In this document: positions 23,121 through 30,876 of the stretch, one piece after another
How positions within the stretch are numbered: the stretch's first letter is position 1
How the letters are laid out: every line of letters starts with the position of its first letter
Origin: Planctomycetales bacterium
Lineage (GTDB): Bacteria > Omnitrophota > Gorgyraeia > Gygaellales > Profunditerraquicolaceae
Length of the DNA stretch: 35,761 bases
Reading direction: 5' to 3'
Assembly: GCA_005239725.1 (NCBI GenBank)
Contig: SBBM01000011.1
Span: 1 to 35,761 of the forward strand
The notes under the pieces: model-generated
Told to the model about the DNA's origin: nothing
The model's input: only the letters and a program-made list of their open reading frames with translations
The model's database searches: none
Translations under genes and position numbers: made by a program

Positions 23121-24190
23121 TATTTTATATTTTTTGAGACTCCTGCACTTTTAAATGTCGCCATCTCAGTCAGGATTTTAATTGCCGCATCCGCCAGGCT
23201 TATCCCCAGTGCAGCACCTGTGCCTTCGCCAAGCCTTAAATTTAAATCTAAGAGTGGCTTAATGCCTATATGTTCCAGGATGACCTTATGGCCTTTTTCT
23301 GTTGAGCAGTGGCTGGCAATCATATATTCTTTTGCCTTTGGCTGGATATGAAAGGCGATTAGGGCGGCAGCCGAAGATATAAAGCCGTCCAGGACTACAG
23401 GCGTTTTGGCGGCTGCTGCCGCAAGGATTATTCCGGCAAGCCCTCCTATTTCAAAACCGCCGACTTTTGCCAGGATATCAATCGCATCATCGGGTTCGGG
23501 TTTGTTTACGCTTATAGCGCGTTTGATTACCAGTATTTTATTCACCAGAGAATTGTCATTTATTCCCGTTCCTCTACCCGTTACACCCTCTACCGGCGCT
23601 CCGGTGATTACAGAAGTTATTGCGCTTGAAGAAGCGGTATTGCCGATACCCATTTCTCCTATCCCGATAATATCAATACCTTTTGATTTCTCGAGGTTGA
23701 ATATATCTATACCACTTTCAATGGCCTTTATTGCGTCTTTTTTGGCCATTGCCGGCCCTTTTGCCATATTTTTTGTTCCGTAACCAATCTTTTCATCTTG
23801 AAAATTTTTGGATTTTGATTTTGAAATTTTAATTTTTTCTGCCACTCCCATATCAACCACGACAACCCTTGCCCCGGCATGCCTTGCCAGGACATTTATG
23901 CCTGCTCCGCCCCGCAGAAAATTATAAACCATCTGCGCCGTGACTTCTTTAGGATAAGCGCTTAATCCTTCTTCACTAACCCCATGGTCTGCGGCAAGGG
24001 TAAAAATAACCTTGTTTTTAAGGACGGGGTATTCTTTTCCGGTAATCCCGGCGATAAGTTTGGCCAATTCTTCCAGCCTCCCCAGGCTCCCCGGCGGCTT
24101 GGTAAGATTGTCAAGCCTGTTTTGTGTTAAACCCATAATTTCGTTGTTGAGTCCGGTTATAAGCGCCGCAGCCCTTTTTATCTTATCCAC
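23120..24190 (-). CDS. cobT: Nicotinate-nucleotide:dimethylbenzimidazole phosphoribosyltransferase CobT
   Basis: A 356-residue CobT. Family blocks are LDNLTKPPGSLGRLEELA at the N-terminus, TLAADHGVSEEGLSAYPKEVT, GGAGINVLAR, GEMGIGNTASSSAI and GRGTGIND. The catalytic Glu is in LRLGEGTGAALG near the C-terminus. It activates the lower-ligand base as its alpha-ribotide. The start is GTG, overlapping the cobU stop by 1 nt, with a GGGGGG purine run upstream. Confidence 0.94.
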   Translation of the reverse strand: MDKIKRAAALITGLNNEIMGLTQNRLDNLTKPPGSLGRLEELAKLIAGITGKEYPVLKNKVIFTLAADHGVSEEGLSAYPKEVTAQMVYNFLRGGAGINVLARHAGARVVVVDMGVAEKIKISKSKSKNFQDEKIGYGTKNMAKGPAMAKKDAIKAIESGIDIFNLEKSKGIDIIGIGEMGIGNTASSSAITSVITGAPVEGVTGRGTGINDNSLVNKILVIKRAISVNKPEPDDAIDILAKVGGFEIGGLAGIILAAAAAKTPVVLDGFISSAAALIAFHIQPKAKEYMIASHCSTEKGHKVILEHIGIKPLLDLNLRLGEGTGAALGISLADAAIKILTEMATFKSAGVSKNIK

Positions 24191-24720
24191 TATTTCCCCC
24201 CTTTTATCTGCATCGGCATACCAGAGACCATAAAAAATACGCGGTCGGATTTTCTTGCCACAAACTGATTAATTTTACCGGCAATATCCCGGAAATTTCT
24301 GGCCAGGCGGTTATCAGGCACGATTCCTAAACCTACCTCGTTTGAAACTATGACTGATTCGGCCCTGGCTTTCTTTAACCGGCTCATAAGCCTGTCAATT
24401 TCCCGGGTGATTTGTTTTTTATTTGTGCCGTTCAGCATAAGATTCGATATTAATAACGTAAGGCAGTCGATAATGATAGTTTCAAAATCCTTCTCGATTT
24501 TATTTAATAATACCGATGGGGCATGAGGCTCTTCAAAAGTTTTCCAGTGCGCAGGCCGGGATTTCTTGTGCATCTTTATGCGGTTTAACATTTCCTTGTC
24601 GCGCCCCTCTGCTTTGCAGGTGGCGATAAAGGCAACTTTGTTTTTTCCCCCGGCCAACCTGAGGGCATATTTGCTTTTGCCGCTCCTCGCCCCTCCTAAA
24701 ATGAAAGTAATTCTGCCCAT
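24190..24720 (-). CDS. cobU: Adenosylcobinamide kinase / guanylyltransferase CobU
   Basis: A 176-residue bifunctional CobU. P-loop GGARSGKS is at residues 9-16. The guanylylated His lies in the MHKKSRPAHWKTFEEP block. The SNEVGLGIVPDNRLARNFRDIAGKINQ segment and terminal MVSGMPMQIK match the family. It phosphorylates adenosylcobinamide and converts it to the GDP form for CobS. Overlap with cobC is 25 nt. Confidence 0.95.
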   Translation of the reverse strand: MGRITFILGGARSGKSKYALRLAGGKNKVAFIATCKAEGRDKEMLNRIKMHKKSRPAHWKTFEEPHAPSVLLNKIEKDFETIIIDCLTLLISNLMLNGTNKKQITREIDRLMSRLKKARAESVIVSNEVGLGIVPDNRLARNFRDIAGKINQFVARKSDRVFFMVSGMPMQIKGGK

Positions 24721-25322
24721 AATTTTTTCTTTAAATGCGAGGCATCGTTTAAGACGGCGATGTTTGGCTTTCCCTTTTTATATTCGACAACCGTAATACT
24801 GGTTGAAGCGGGTATGTATTTCCAGAAGTTTCTGTTTTTCAATATCCCGGTGATAAATATGCTTATTGCGCCCCCGTGAGAGACTATCGCGGTTGTCTTG
24901 CCCGGGTTAAGAGATACAATCTTTTTGAATATACGAGTTATTCTTTTTTTGAAATCCGCTAATTTCTCGCCGGAAGGAATAACAGTTTTGTAGGGGTCAT
25001 TAAGCCATTTTTTATAGATTTCGGGGTATTTTTTAAGAATTTGCCGGTGAGTCAGGCCTTCAAAACACCCGAAATTGATTTCCTGCAGCTCAGGGATTTT
25101 CTCAATTTCATAGCCTTTAAAAATTATCTTGGCGGTTTGGAGTGCCCGCCTTCTGTCGCTGGAATAAATCTTATGGATTTTTTCGAACTTAAGTCGTCCG
25201 GCTAATTTTTTTGCCTGGCACTTCCCCTTATTGCTTAAAGGCACATCGGCAAACCCGCAATACCGCCTTTTGGAATTCCAGGTTGTTTCGCCGTGTCTTA
25301 TGAGGATTAACTTGGTAGGCAT
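24696..25322 (-). CDS. cobC: Alpha-ribazole phosphatase-like histidine phosphatase CobC
   Basis: A 208-residue histidine phosphatase superfamily member. The catalytic motif is LIRHGETTWN (His10), followed by YCGFADVPLSNKGKCQAKKL. YSSDRRRALQTA carries the second Arg, and the second His is in AIVSHGGAISIF. It would remove the 5'-phosphate from alpha-ribazole phosphate or adenosylcobalamin phosphate. It is the first gene after the riboswitch terminator. The ATG follows an AT-only stretch without an SD. Histidine phosphatases are broad; the cob assignment rests on the operon. Confidence 0.85.
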   Translation of the reverse strand: MPTKLILIRHGETTWNSKRRYCGFADVPLSNKGKCQAKKLAGRLKFEKIHKIYSSDRRRALQTAKIIFKGYEIEKIPELQEINFGCFEGLTHRQILKKYPEIYKKWLNDPYKTVIPSGEKLADFKKRITRIFKKIVSLNPGKTTAIVSHGGAISIFITGILKNRNFWKYIPASTSITVVEYKKGKPNIAVLNDASHLKKKLWAELLSF

Positions 25323-25337
25323 TTTTTTATTTTATAA

Positions 25338-25370
25338 ACAAAAAACCCGCCAGAAAAACTTTGGCGGGTT
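25338..25370 (-). terminator. Riboswitch-controlled intrinsic terminator before cobC
   Basis: On the minus strand, AACCCGCCA (25370-25362) pairs with TGGCGGGTT (25352-25344), loop AAGTTTTTC, then a run of six T. It lies between the cobalamin riboswitch and the first gene, as expected for transcription attenuation. Confidence 0.9.
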
Positions 25371-25404
25371 GCACCCATTTTAGCTATGGCCCTTTCCACG
25401 AGGT

Positions 25405-25556
25405 AAGTTATTTATATAGGCAGGTCTTCTGGCTTTTGGCTTTATCCTACTCCCTGCTCCTTCCCGGCTTTCTACACCAGTGGCACCCGCAGGTTTTGCT
25501 TGCCTTTACAGCGGCGGGACCGCGGCTGATTCACACAGCCTTCCCTTAACCTATAT
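25405..25556 (-). promoter_or_regulatory. Cobalamin riboswitch upstream of cob operon
   Basis: The minus strand reads AAGGGAAGGCTGTGTGAATC, AGCCGCGGTCCCGCCGCTGT, GCCACTGGTGTAGAAAGCC, GGGAAGG, and a perfect B12 box AGCCAGAAGACCTGCC (25434-25419). All conserved blocks are in the right order. It is followed by a terminator, so B12 binding should stop transcription of the cobC-to-cbiB genes and those beyond. Confidence 0.96.
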
Positions 25557-25563
25557 TGCTATT

Positions 25564-25592
25564 AGATTATCTTAATTTAGGCCTGATGTCAA
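25564..25592 (-). promoter_or_regulatory. Sigma70 promoter of the cob operon
   Basis: TTGACA (25592-25587) and TAATCT (25569-25564) on the minus strand are separated by 17 bp. The start near 25557 coincides with the 5' end of the riboswitch. Confidence 0.85.
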
Positions 25593-25611
25593 GCCCATTT
25601 TTGAGCAGAAA

Positions 25612-25640
25612 AATATTTTATCTAGCGAAATCACGCCAGA
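25612..25640 (-). terminator. Possible terminator after cobO
   Basis: On the minus strand, TCTGGCG pairs with CGCTAGA (7 bp with one wobble, loop TGATTT; 25640-25621), followed by an A/T tract with five T. It lies directly downstream of the cobO stop and before the cob promoter. Confidence 0.45.
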
Positions 25641-25647
25641 GCAGGAC

Positions 25648-26145
25648 TTAAAACTCTATCCCCTTTCTGCCTTTTATGCCTTTTTTGTAATAATGTTTTT
25701 TTTCTTTTATTTCGCTTACCAAATCCGCCATTTTTACGATTTGTGGGTGGGCGTGCCTGCCTGTAAGGATTAACTCTGTTTTTTGGGGAGTTTTTTTAAT
25801 GAGTTTAAGGAGATCTCCTAATTTTATGAGATTAAGTTTTAAGGCCACGTTTATTTCATCCAGGATAACAACATCGCATTTTTTAATTGCATTTCTTGCT
25901 TCGGCTAAACCGCGTTTAGCCATGACAACATCTTTTAAGCCGGGCTTCCGGCGCAAGAAACACTCTCTCCCGAACTGTTTAATTTTTATATTTTGGAATT
26001 TTTTTAAGGAGATGTGCTCGCAGCAATACGCGCCTTTTAAAAACTGGCAGATATAGACTTTTAGACCTGCCCCTGCGGCGCGAAGGGCAAGGCCTAATGC
26101 GGCGGTGGTTTTTCCTTTACCTTTGCCTGTATATACCTGTATCAA
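25648..26145 (-). CDS. cobO: Corrinoid ATP:cob(I)alamin adenosyltransferase (CobO/BtuR type)
   Basis: A 165-residue CobA/CobO/BtuR-family enzyme that adds the adenosyl ligand to cob(I)inamide or cobalamin. It starts IQVYTGKGKGKTTAALGLALRA, with the reversed-type P-loop at about 6-13. VVILDEINVALKLNLI and LILTGRHAHPQIVKMADLVSEI are family blocks. I chose the TTG at 26145, which overlaps the upstream stop as TTGA and gives the normal N-terminus; the frame is open to another TTG at 26187. It closes the signalling/lipid series and is separated from the other B12 genes by promoter and riboswitch, so it may escape riboswitch control. Confidence 0.9.
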   Translation of the reverse strand: MIQVYTGKGKGKTTAALGLALRAAGAGLKVYICQFLKGAYCCEHISLKKFQNIKIKQFGRECFLRRKPGLKDVVMAKRGLAEARNAIKKCDVVILDEINVALKLNLIKLGDLLKLIKKTPQKTELILTGRHAHPQIVKMADLVSEIKEKKHYYKKGIKGRKGIEF

Positions 26146-26642
26146 TGCATCACCATCGCTTTCCAGCTTAAGATGCCCAGGCCGCAAAACGTTGAAACAA
26201 TTATGCCTGCGCAGATAACCCCCGCGACAATTGCGATAAATGCGTATCTGAACCTTATTTTAAACAAAGATGCGGCAATCACCCCGCTCCAGGCACCGGT
26301 CATCGGCAGGGGTATGGCTACGAATATGGCAAGGCCCAGCGCCTCATATTTTTGTATTGCGTCAGCCTTTTTTCGCGTTCGCTCAAAAAGCCAGTCAAAA
26401 AAACCCGCGCAGGGTTTGAATCTCCTCAGTCGCCTGGTAACCGGTTCAAAGAGAAAAAGCGCCGGGACAATAAAAATGATGTTACCCAGGACTGAAAGCC
26501 AGAATGCTTTAGCGAGCGGCATCCCGTAATATAATGCCAGGGGGATTGCCCCTCTTAATTCCGCAACTGGTAATGCGCCCATAATTATCACAGTGTATTC
26601 TTTGGGTATGTTCCTTAGCCAGTGGAGTATTATCTCAACCAT
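26142..26642 (-). CDS. COG2426 small-multidrug-export family membrane protein
   Basis: A 166-residue polytopic membrane protein of the COG2426 family. Diagnostic segments are MGALPVAELRGAIPLALYYGMP, the helix WLSVLGNIIFIVPALFLF, FEPVTRRL and the AIFVAIPLPMTGAWSGVIAASLF block. About four to five helices are visible. The family name is historic; transport of drugs is not demonstrated. The ATG at 26642 lies just after the upstream stop and has an AAAGG site; a start at 26675 would run back into the glycosyltransferase gene. Confidence 0.85.
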   Translation of the reverse strand: MVEIILHWLRNIPKEYTVIIMGALPVAELRGAIPLALYYGMPLAKAFWLSVLGNIIFIVPALFLFEPVTRRLRRFKPCAGFFDWLFERTRKKADAIQKYEALGLAIFVAIPLPMTGAWSGVIAASLFKIRFRYAFIAIVAGVICAGIIVSTFCGLGILSWKAMVMH

Positions 26643-26643
26643 T

Positions 26644-27336
26644 TTAACCTTTCTTGGAATTAGGTAATGTGCCACCGGAATTTAATTCTTTCGCGATGAA
26701 CCTCAGAAACCTTAATGTATCTATAATAGGATTAATGGAGCTTTTTCCGCCGATATAGATGGTATTGATGGGGATGGATTCAATTTTAAAACCCAGGCGG
26801 GCAGCCTTGATTAATATTTCAGATTCGGTTTCATATTTTGAGGTAACGAAATTAATTTTTTCCAGCACCGCTCTCCTGATTAGGCGGAATCCGCATTGGG
26901 TATCGGGGATTGCCTGCTTTGTGATTTTAGACAGAAACCGGGACATAATTTTGTTTGTCAGGACGCGGACCAAAGGCATATTTTTTCTTTTTGCCATGCG
27001 GTTTCCTATAAAAATCCCGGCATCAGATTTAAGCGCGGAATTTATAAATAACGGTATTTCTTCAGGGAGATGCTGGCCGTCCCCATCCATAGTGATTACG
27101 GCATCGCAGCCCTTCTTAAGGCAATAATTAAATCCTTTAATTAAGGAGGCACCTTTGCCTTCATTGCGCATATTTTCTATGACTATCGCGTTATTTTCTT
27201 TGGCAATTAGCGCAGTGCCGTCGGATGAGCCGTCATCAACCATTAATACATCCAGGTTTTGCCTGTGCACCCGTTTTATGGTATCGGCGATTAATTTCGC
27301 TTCGTTATACGCCGGAATTATAACGTAGGCCTTCAT
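26644..27336 (-). CDS. Family 2 glycosyltransferase (DPM1/polyprenyl-phosphate type)
   Basis: A 230-residue GT-A enzyme. It starts MKAYVIIPAYNEAKLI, with nucleotide-sugar motifs VDDGSSDGT and a DGDGQHLPEEI metal-binding region, then CGFRLIRRAVLEKI and the ETESEILIKAARLGFKIESIPI block common in dolichol-phosphate-mannose synthase-like proteins. No transmembrane helices are seen, so it is the short soluble form. The start at 27336 overlaps the acyltransferase stop as ATGA; the longer frame begins inside that gene. It probably makes a lipid-linked sugar for envelope glycans. Confidence 0.88.
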   Translation of the reverse strand: MKAYVIIPAYNEAKLIADTIKRVHRQNLDVLMVDDGSSDGTALIAKENNAIVIENMRNEGKGASLIKGFNYCLKKGCDAVITMDGDGQHLPEEIPLFINSALKSDAGIFIGNRMAKRKNMPLVRVLTNKIMSRFLSKITKQAIPDTQCGFRLIRRAVLEKINFVTSKYETESEILIKAARLGFKIESIPINTIYIGGKSSINPIIDTLRFLRFIAKELNSGGTLPNSKKG

Positions 27337-28202
27337 TGCGCCCAAAACCTCCTGAAGACATACCACTGTTCGGGGTATTTTCGAATATAACTTTCAAGAA
27401 TTGCGTTATATTTTTCCGTGAGGGATTTTAAATCCTCATCGAAGAGTTTCCCATGTTTTACTTCAGTAACTTCAATCGGCCTGCCTAACTCCAGAGTAAA
27501 GCTGTCATCCGCATTCCTTAACATAAATCCCGGCACGACAGCCGCTCCTGTCTTTAAGGCAAATACGGACGGGCCTCTGGGCAGATATGTCGGCCTGCCG
27601 AAAAAATCGGCAAGCACCCCGCCTTCCCTGGAAAAGTCTCTGTCTGCCGCTAAAGCCAAAAGCCCGTTTTTGCTTAAAACCGCCATGCTTTGTTTCACGG
27701 CATTGCCGAAAGGTATGACTTTTACCCCCTTATTTTCCCTCTGCGAATTAAAAAAGTCGTCCACATTTTTAGATTTATGGGGGAGCGCAACCACCCAGAA
27801 ATCATAGCCTAAAATTCCCATAACCGCCGCTCCCAATTCAAAATTTCCTATATGCGCGGTTAACATGATAACCCCTTTGCCTTTGGCAAGCGCTTCGTCT
27901 AAGTAATGGATGCCTTTCATCTTGACATTGTTTTTTATATACTCGCGGTCAATTTTTGAAAAGCGGAAGAAATCTACCAGATATTTGGCAAAATTCCGGA
28001 ACATCTTTATCCGGATTTTCCGTATTTCATGCCCGGATTTTTCCGGGAATATCGCTTTTAAATTTGCCGTGACCCCTTCCCTGTCTTTATCCGCAAATAT
28101 ATAATGTATATCGGAAATAAAAACCGCCAATTTATACGCGACTTTTAACGGTAAATTCAGGGCCAGGGATTGCCCGATTTTGTAGAGGGTAAAATTAACC
28201 AT
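27333..28202 (-). CDS. LpxL/HtrB-like lysophospholipid/lipid A acyltransferase
   Basis: A 289-residue member of the LpxL/LpxM acyltransferase family, peripheral to the inner membrane. The catalytic HxxxxE motif is HIGNFE (117-122). Other markers are RDFSREGGVLADFFGRPTYLPRGPSVFA and the C-terminal YPEQWYVFRRFW. It transfers an acyl chain to a lipid A precursor or glycolipid. It overlaps the upstream glycosyltransferase gene by 8 nt and the family 2 glycosyltransferase gene by 4 nt, indicating one lipid-glycan module. Confidence 0.9.
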   Translation of the reverse strand: MVNFTLYKIGQSLALNLPLKVAYKLAVFISDIHYIFADKDREGVTANLKAIFPEKSGHEIRKIRIKMFRNFAKYLVDFFRFSKIDREYIKNNVKMKGIHYLDEALAKGKGVIMLTAHIGNFELGAAVMGILGYDFWVVALPHKSKNVDDFFNSQRENKGVKVIPFGNAVKQSMAVLSKNGLLALAADRDFSREGGVLADFFGRPTYLPRGPSVFALKTGAAVVPGFMLRNADDSFTLELGRPIEVTEVKHGKLFDEDLKSLTEKYNAILESYIRKYPEQWYVFRRFWAQ

Positions 28203-29319
28203 CGCAGAGCTTAAGCAGAAGCTTTGCAGTGTCTAAACTGGCATTGGGTTTTGCGATTTTCCTCGCGGCTTCCGCGAGGCGTTCCAGTTTCTGCGGATTG
28301 CCCAATAACGACTCTACAACCTGATTTATATTTTTGGGCTTACCCACCTTAATCGCGGCGCCCCTTTGGGTTAAATATATGGTGTTACTTGTTTCCTGGC
28401 CCGGTATAGGCTTTATAATAATCATCGGTAGCGCCTTTGCCATGCTTTCGGCTATGGTTATCCCGCCGGGCTTTGTAATAATCAGGCTGGATATGCCCAT
28501 GAGTTCATGGATATTGTTGACGTAGCGGAAAAGGACAATATTTTTCCTGCATTTTTTAATACTTCGCTTCAGGGATTTATACAGCCGGGCGTTGTTGCCG
28601 GCAATAATTATCTCTTGTATTTCTTTATCCGTTTTTTCCAGGGATTTTATGATGGTTTGTATGGGCCCTAACCCATGGCCTCCGCCCATAATGAGTATAA
28701 CGGGCGCACCAGGGTCGAGTTTTAGTTTTTTCATGATACCGGATTTATCCACCGGAATATTGAATTTCAGGTCAAAAGGTATGCCGAAAGGCTTGATTTT
28801 TTCCGGCGACACCCCTTTTTTCTCCAGATTCTTACCCACGTCTTCGGAAGGCACAATATAATAATCAACCGTATCATAAATCCAGTAGGCGTGCGGTATG
28901 TAATCGGTTAAAACGGCAACAAGGGGCAGGTCAGATTTATACGTCTTTTTATAATCCGCTACCATGCCGCAGGGGAATGCTTGAGTGCAGGCAACGGCGT
29001 CCGGCTTAAAGTCATCAAAGAGGTTTTTAAATTTAGGGGAATTAAATTTATGGATTTTCTGTTTGATGTTTTCCAATTTCCTCGCGACTTCAGGGTTGTC
29101 ATATAAATAATCCCAGATTTGCGGGGCCTTTTTGATTACGGTCATGTACAGGTGGTTGACGACCTTTTCGGATACGGGGTTAGTATATTTAAAGGCATTT
29201 ATATTCAAAACTTCTGTCTCTGGAGACAGTGTCTTTAGCGCCTTTTCAATTGCCAGGGCGGCATTGTGATGCCCGGAGACTTCCGAAATATACATCAAAA
29301 TTATCCGTTTTTTTGCCAT
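28195..29319 (-). CDS. MGDG-synthase/UgtP-like diacylglycerol glycosyltransferase (GT28)
   Basis: A 374-residue GT-B enzyme. The N-terminal MGDG-synthase domain has SEVSGHHNAALAIEKAL, then LYDNPEVARKLENI and VCTQAF-like sequence. The C-terminal GT28 half has ILIMGGGHGLGPI and the donor-site block ITKPGGITIAESMAKALPMIIIKPIPGQE. It probably transfers galactose or glucose to diacylglycerol at the membrane face. It follows the HD-GYP gene by 2 nt. The presence of a glycolipid synthase beside an LpxL-like enzyme suggests a dedicated glycolipid pathway. Confidence 0.88.
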   Translation of the reverse strand: MAKKRIILMYISEVSGHHNAALAIEKALKTLSPETEVLNINAFKYTNPVSEKVVNHLYMTVIKKAPQIWDYLYDNPEVARKLENIKQKIHKFNSPKFKNLFDDFKPDAVACTQAFPCGMVADYKKTYKSDLPLVAVLTDYIPHAYWIYDTVDYYIVPSEDVGKNLEKKGVSPEKIKPFGIPFDLKFNIPVDKSGIMKKLKLDPGAPVILIMGGGHGLGPIQTIIKSLEKTDKEIQEIIIAGNNARLYKSLKRSIKKCRKNIVLFRYVNNIHELMGISSLIITKPGGITIAESMAKALPMIIIKPIPGQETSNTIYLTQRGAAIKVGKPKNINQVVESLLGNPQKLERLAEAARKIAKPNASLDTAKLLLKLCDG

Positions 29320-29321
29320 GG

Positions 29322-30488
29322 TTAGATTTTATTCTGTCGGGAAAGTTTAAGGAATGCCGATACAATGCGGGGATTGAATTGTTGACCGGAGCAGTGCGAG
29401 ATTTCGTCAATAGCCTCTTTCTCGGTTTTTGCCTTACGGTAAGGCCTGTCGCTGGTCATCGCGTCATATGTATCTGCTACCGCTATAATTGCGGCAATCA
29501 GAGGTATATTATCGCCGGCAAGACCTTCAGGATAGCCCTTTCCGTCAAAACGTTCGTGATGGTATTTAATTCCCAGCACGGCGTAATCAAGTTCGCTTAT
29601 TGTCTGCAATATTTTCGCGCCAATTACAGGATGCATGCGCATCTTTTCCCATTCCTCGGGAGTCAACGGCCCGTCTTTATTCAAAATTCCTTCCGGCACC
29701 CCTATTTTTCCTATATCATGCAGGAGGGCCGCGATATGCAGGCGTTCAAGAAATATGTTATCTATGTTAATGGAGCCGCCATCAGCCATTAATGTCCGGG
29801 CGATTTCAAGGCTTAAATTAGTTACCCGCTCAGTATGGCCATGCGTATAACGGTCTTTGGCTTCGATTGCCGCTGCCAGGGCAACGGTGGTATTGATAAA
29901 GAGTTGCTGTCTGCGGTTTAATTCGTCCTGCAGTTGTTTAAACAGCTGGGCATTGCGCAGGGCCATTGCCACGTCCGAGGCAAGCGCGACAAAAAAATCA
30001 AGCTCTTTGCGGTGGAATTCGCGGCCATTCTTTTTCTTCCCCAGGAATAATACCCCTAACAGTTCGTCCTGGAAGTAACTGGGAATACAGGCAACGGCAT
30101 CCAGCATCTCCATCTGCCGCAAAACATCCTCGATTCTCTCCTTTACTCTGGGGCCAATCCTCTTTTTCAACAAATGCCTTAATTCCCCTGATATCAATAC
30201 CCCGTCATTTGTAACCTCTTTTTCCTTGCGTTCCCTGAAAAGCCGTATCAAGGGGTTGCTGTAATTCATGCGTGCAAACCCTGCCGGAATCTTTGACCCT
30301 TTGTTACCCCGGGAAACGCAGAGTATGTAGCTTTCTTTATCCTGGTCGTGCAGGAGGATGCCGGTGTGTATTACGCCCACCTTGTTGACCATAAGGCGCA
30401 CAATCATACTGATAAGGGTGCGCGGCTCATGGACTAAAATCATATTTTTTGCCGCGGCTTCCAGTTCTTTTTTGTAATCAATCGCCAT
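29322..30488 (-). CDS. GAF-HD-GYP protein (putative c-di-GMP phosphodiesterase)
   Basis: A 388-residue cytoplasmic protein. An N-terminal GAF domain (about 15-185; ends LASDVAMALRNAQLF) resembles those of the two kinases nearby. The HD-GYP domain (about 200-385) has HTERV, LLHDIGKIG (His257-Asp258), KYHHERFDGKGYPEGL (the GYP motif) and ADTYDAMTSDRPYR. It should hydrolyse c-di-GMP in response to a GAF ligand or a partner receiver. It lies 4 nt after a stand-alone receiver gene, so together they may work like a split RpfG. Confidence 0.92.
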   Translation of the reverse strand: MAIDYKKELEAAAKNMILVHEPRTLISMIVRLMVNKVGVIHTGILLHDQDKESYILCVSRGNKGSKIPAGFARMNYSNPLIRLFRERKEKEVTNDGVLISGELRHLLKKRIGPRVKERIEDVLRQMEMLDAVACIPSYFQDELLGVLFLGKKKNGREFHRKELDFFVALASDVAMALRNAQLFKQLQDELNRRQQLFINTTVALAAAIEAKDRYTHGHTERVTNLSLEIARTLMADGGSINIDNIFLERLHIAALLHDIGKIGVPEGILNKDGPLTPEEWEKMRMHPVIGAKILQTISELDYAVLGIKYHHERFDGKGYPEGLAGDNIPLIAAIIAVADTYDAMTSDRPYRKAKTEKEAIDEISHCSGQQFNPRIVSAFLKLSRQNKI

Positions 30489-30492
30489 AGCC

Positions 30493-30864
30493 TTAAATTA
30501 GAATTTTTAATGTTTTCATTACCGCCTGCTCCAGGTTGTCCAGCTCAACCGGCTTGTGGATGTAATCTAATGCCCCTAATTCCCTACAGCGATTAAATGC
30601 CTCCTGCTCTTCCGGCCTTTGTCCGGTAAGCATGATTACCTTTGCGTTATTATCCGTTTCCTTGATCTGTTTTAAAGTTTCCACTCCGTCCATACCCTCC
30701 ATCTTTATATCCAGAAGAGTAAGGTCGGGCGGGCATCTATCGAATAAATCCAGGGCCTCCTGTCCGTTTTTAGCGGTGACTACCTCCAGTTTTCGTTTGC
30801 GGAAAAAATTTGCCACAAATTCCCGGACATCTGTTTCATCGTCAACGATAAGCAATTTCGCCAT
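30493..30864 (-). CDS. Single-domain response regulator
   Basis: A 123-residue receiver with Asp8-Asp9, phospho-acceptor Asp52 (TLLDIKM), Thr80 and Lys104, all conserved. No output domain is present. It lies 12 nt after the 7TM-like histidine kinase and 4 nt before the GAF-HD-GYP gene, so it most likely carries the phosphoryl signal between them. A short SD (AGGAGG) precedes the ATG. Confidence 0.93.
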   Translation of the reverse strand: MAKLLIVDDETDVREFVANFFRKRKLEVVTAKNGQEALDLFDRCPPDLTLLDIKMEGMDGVETLKQIKETDNNAKVIMLTGQRPEEQEAFNRCRELGALDYIHKPVELDNLEQAVMKTLKILI

Positions 30865-30876
30865 TTTAAGTTCCTC

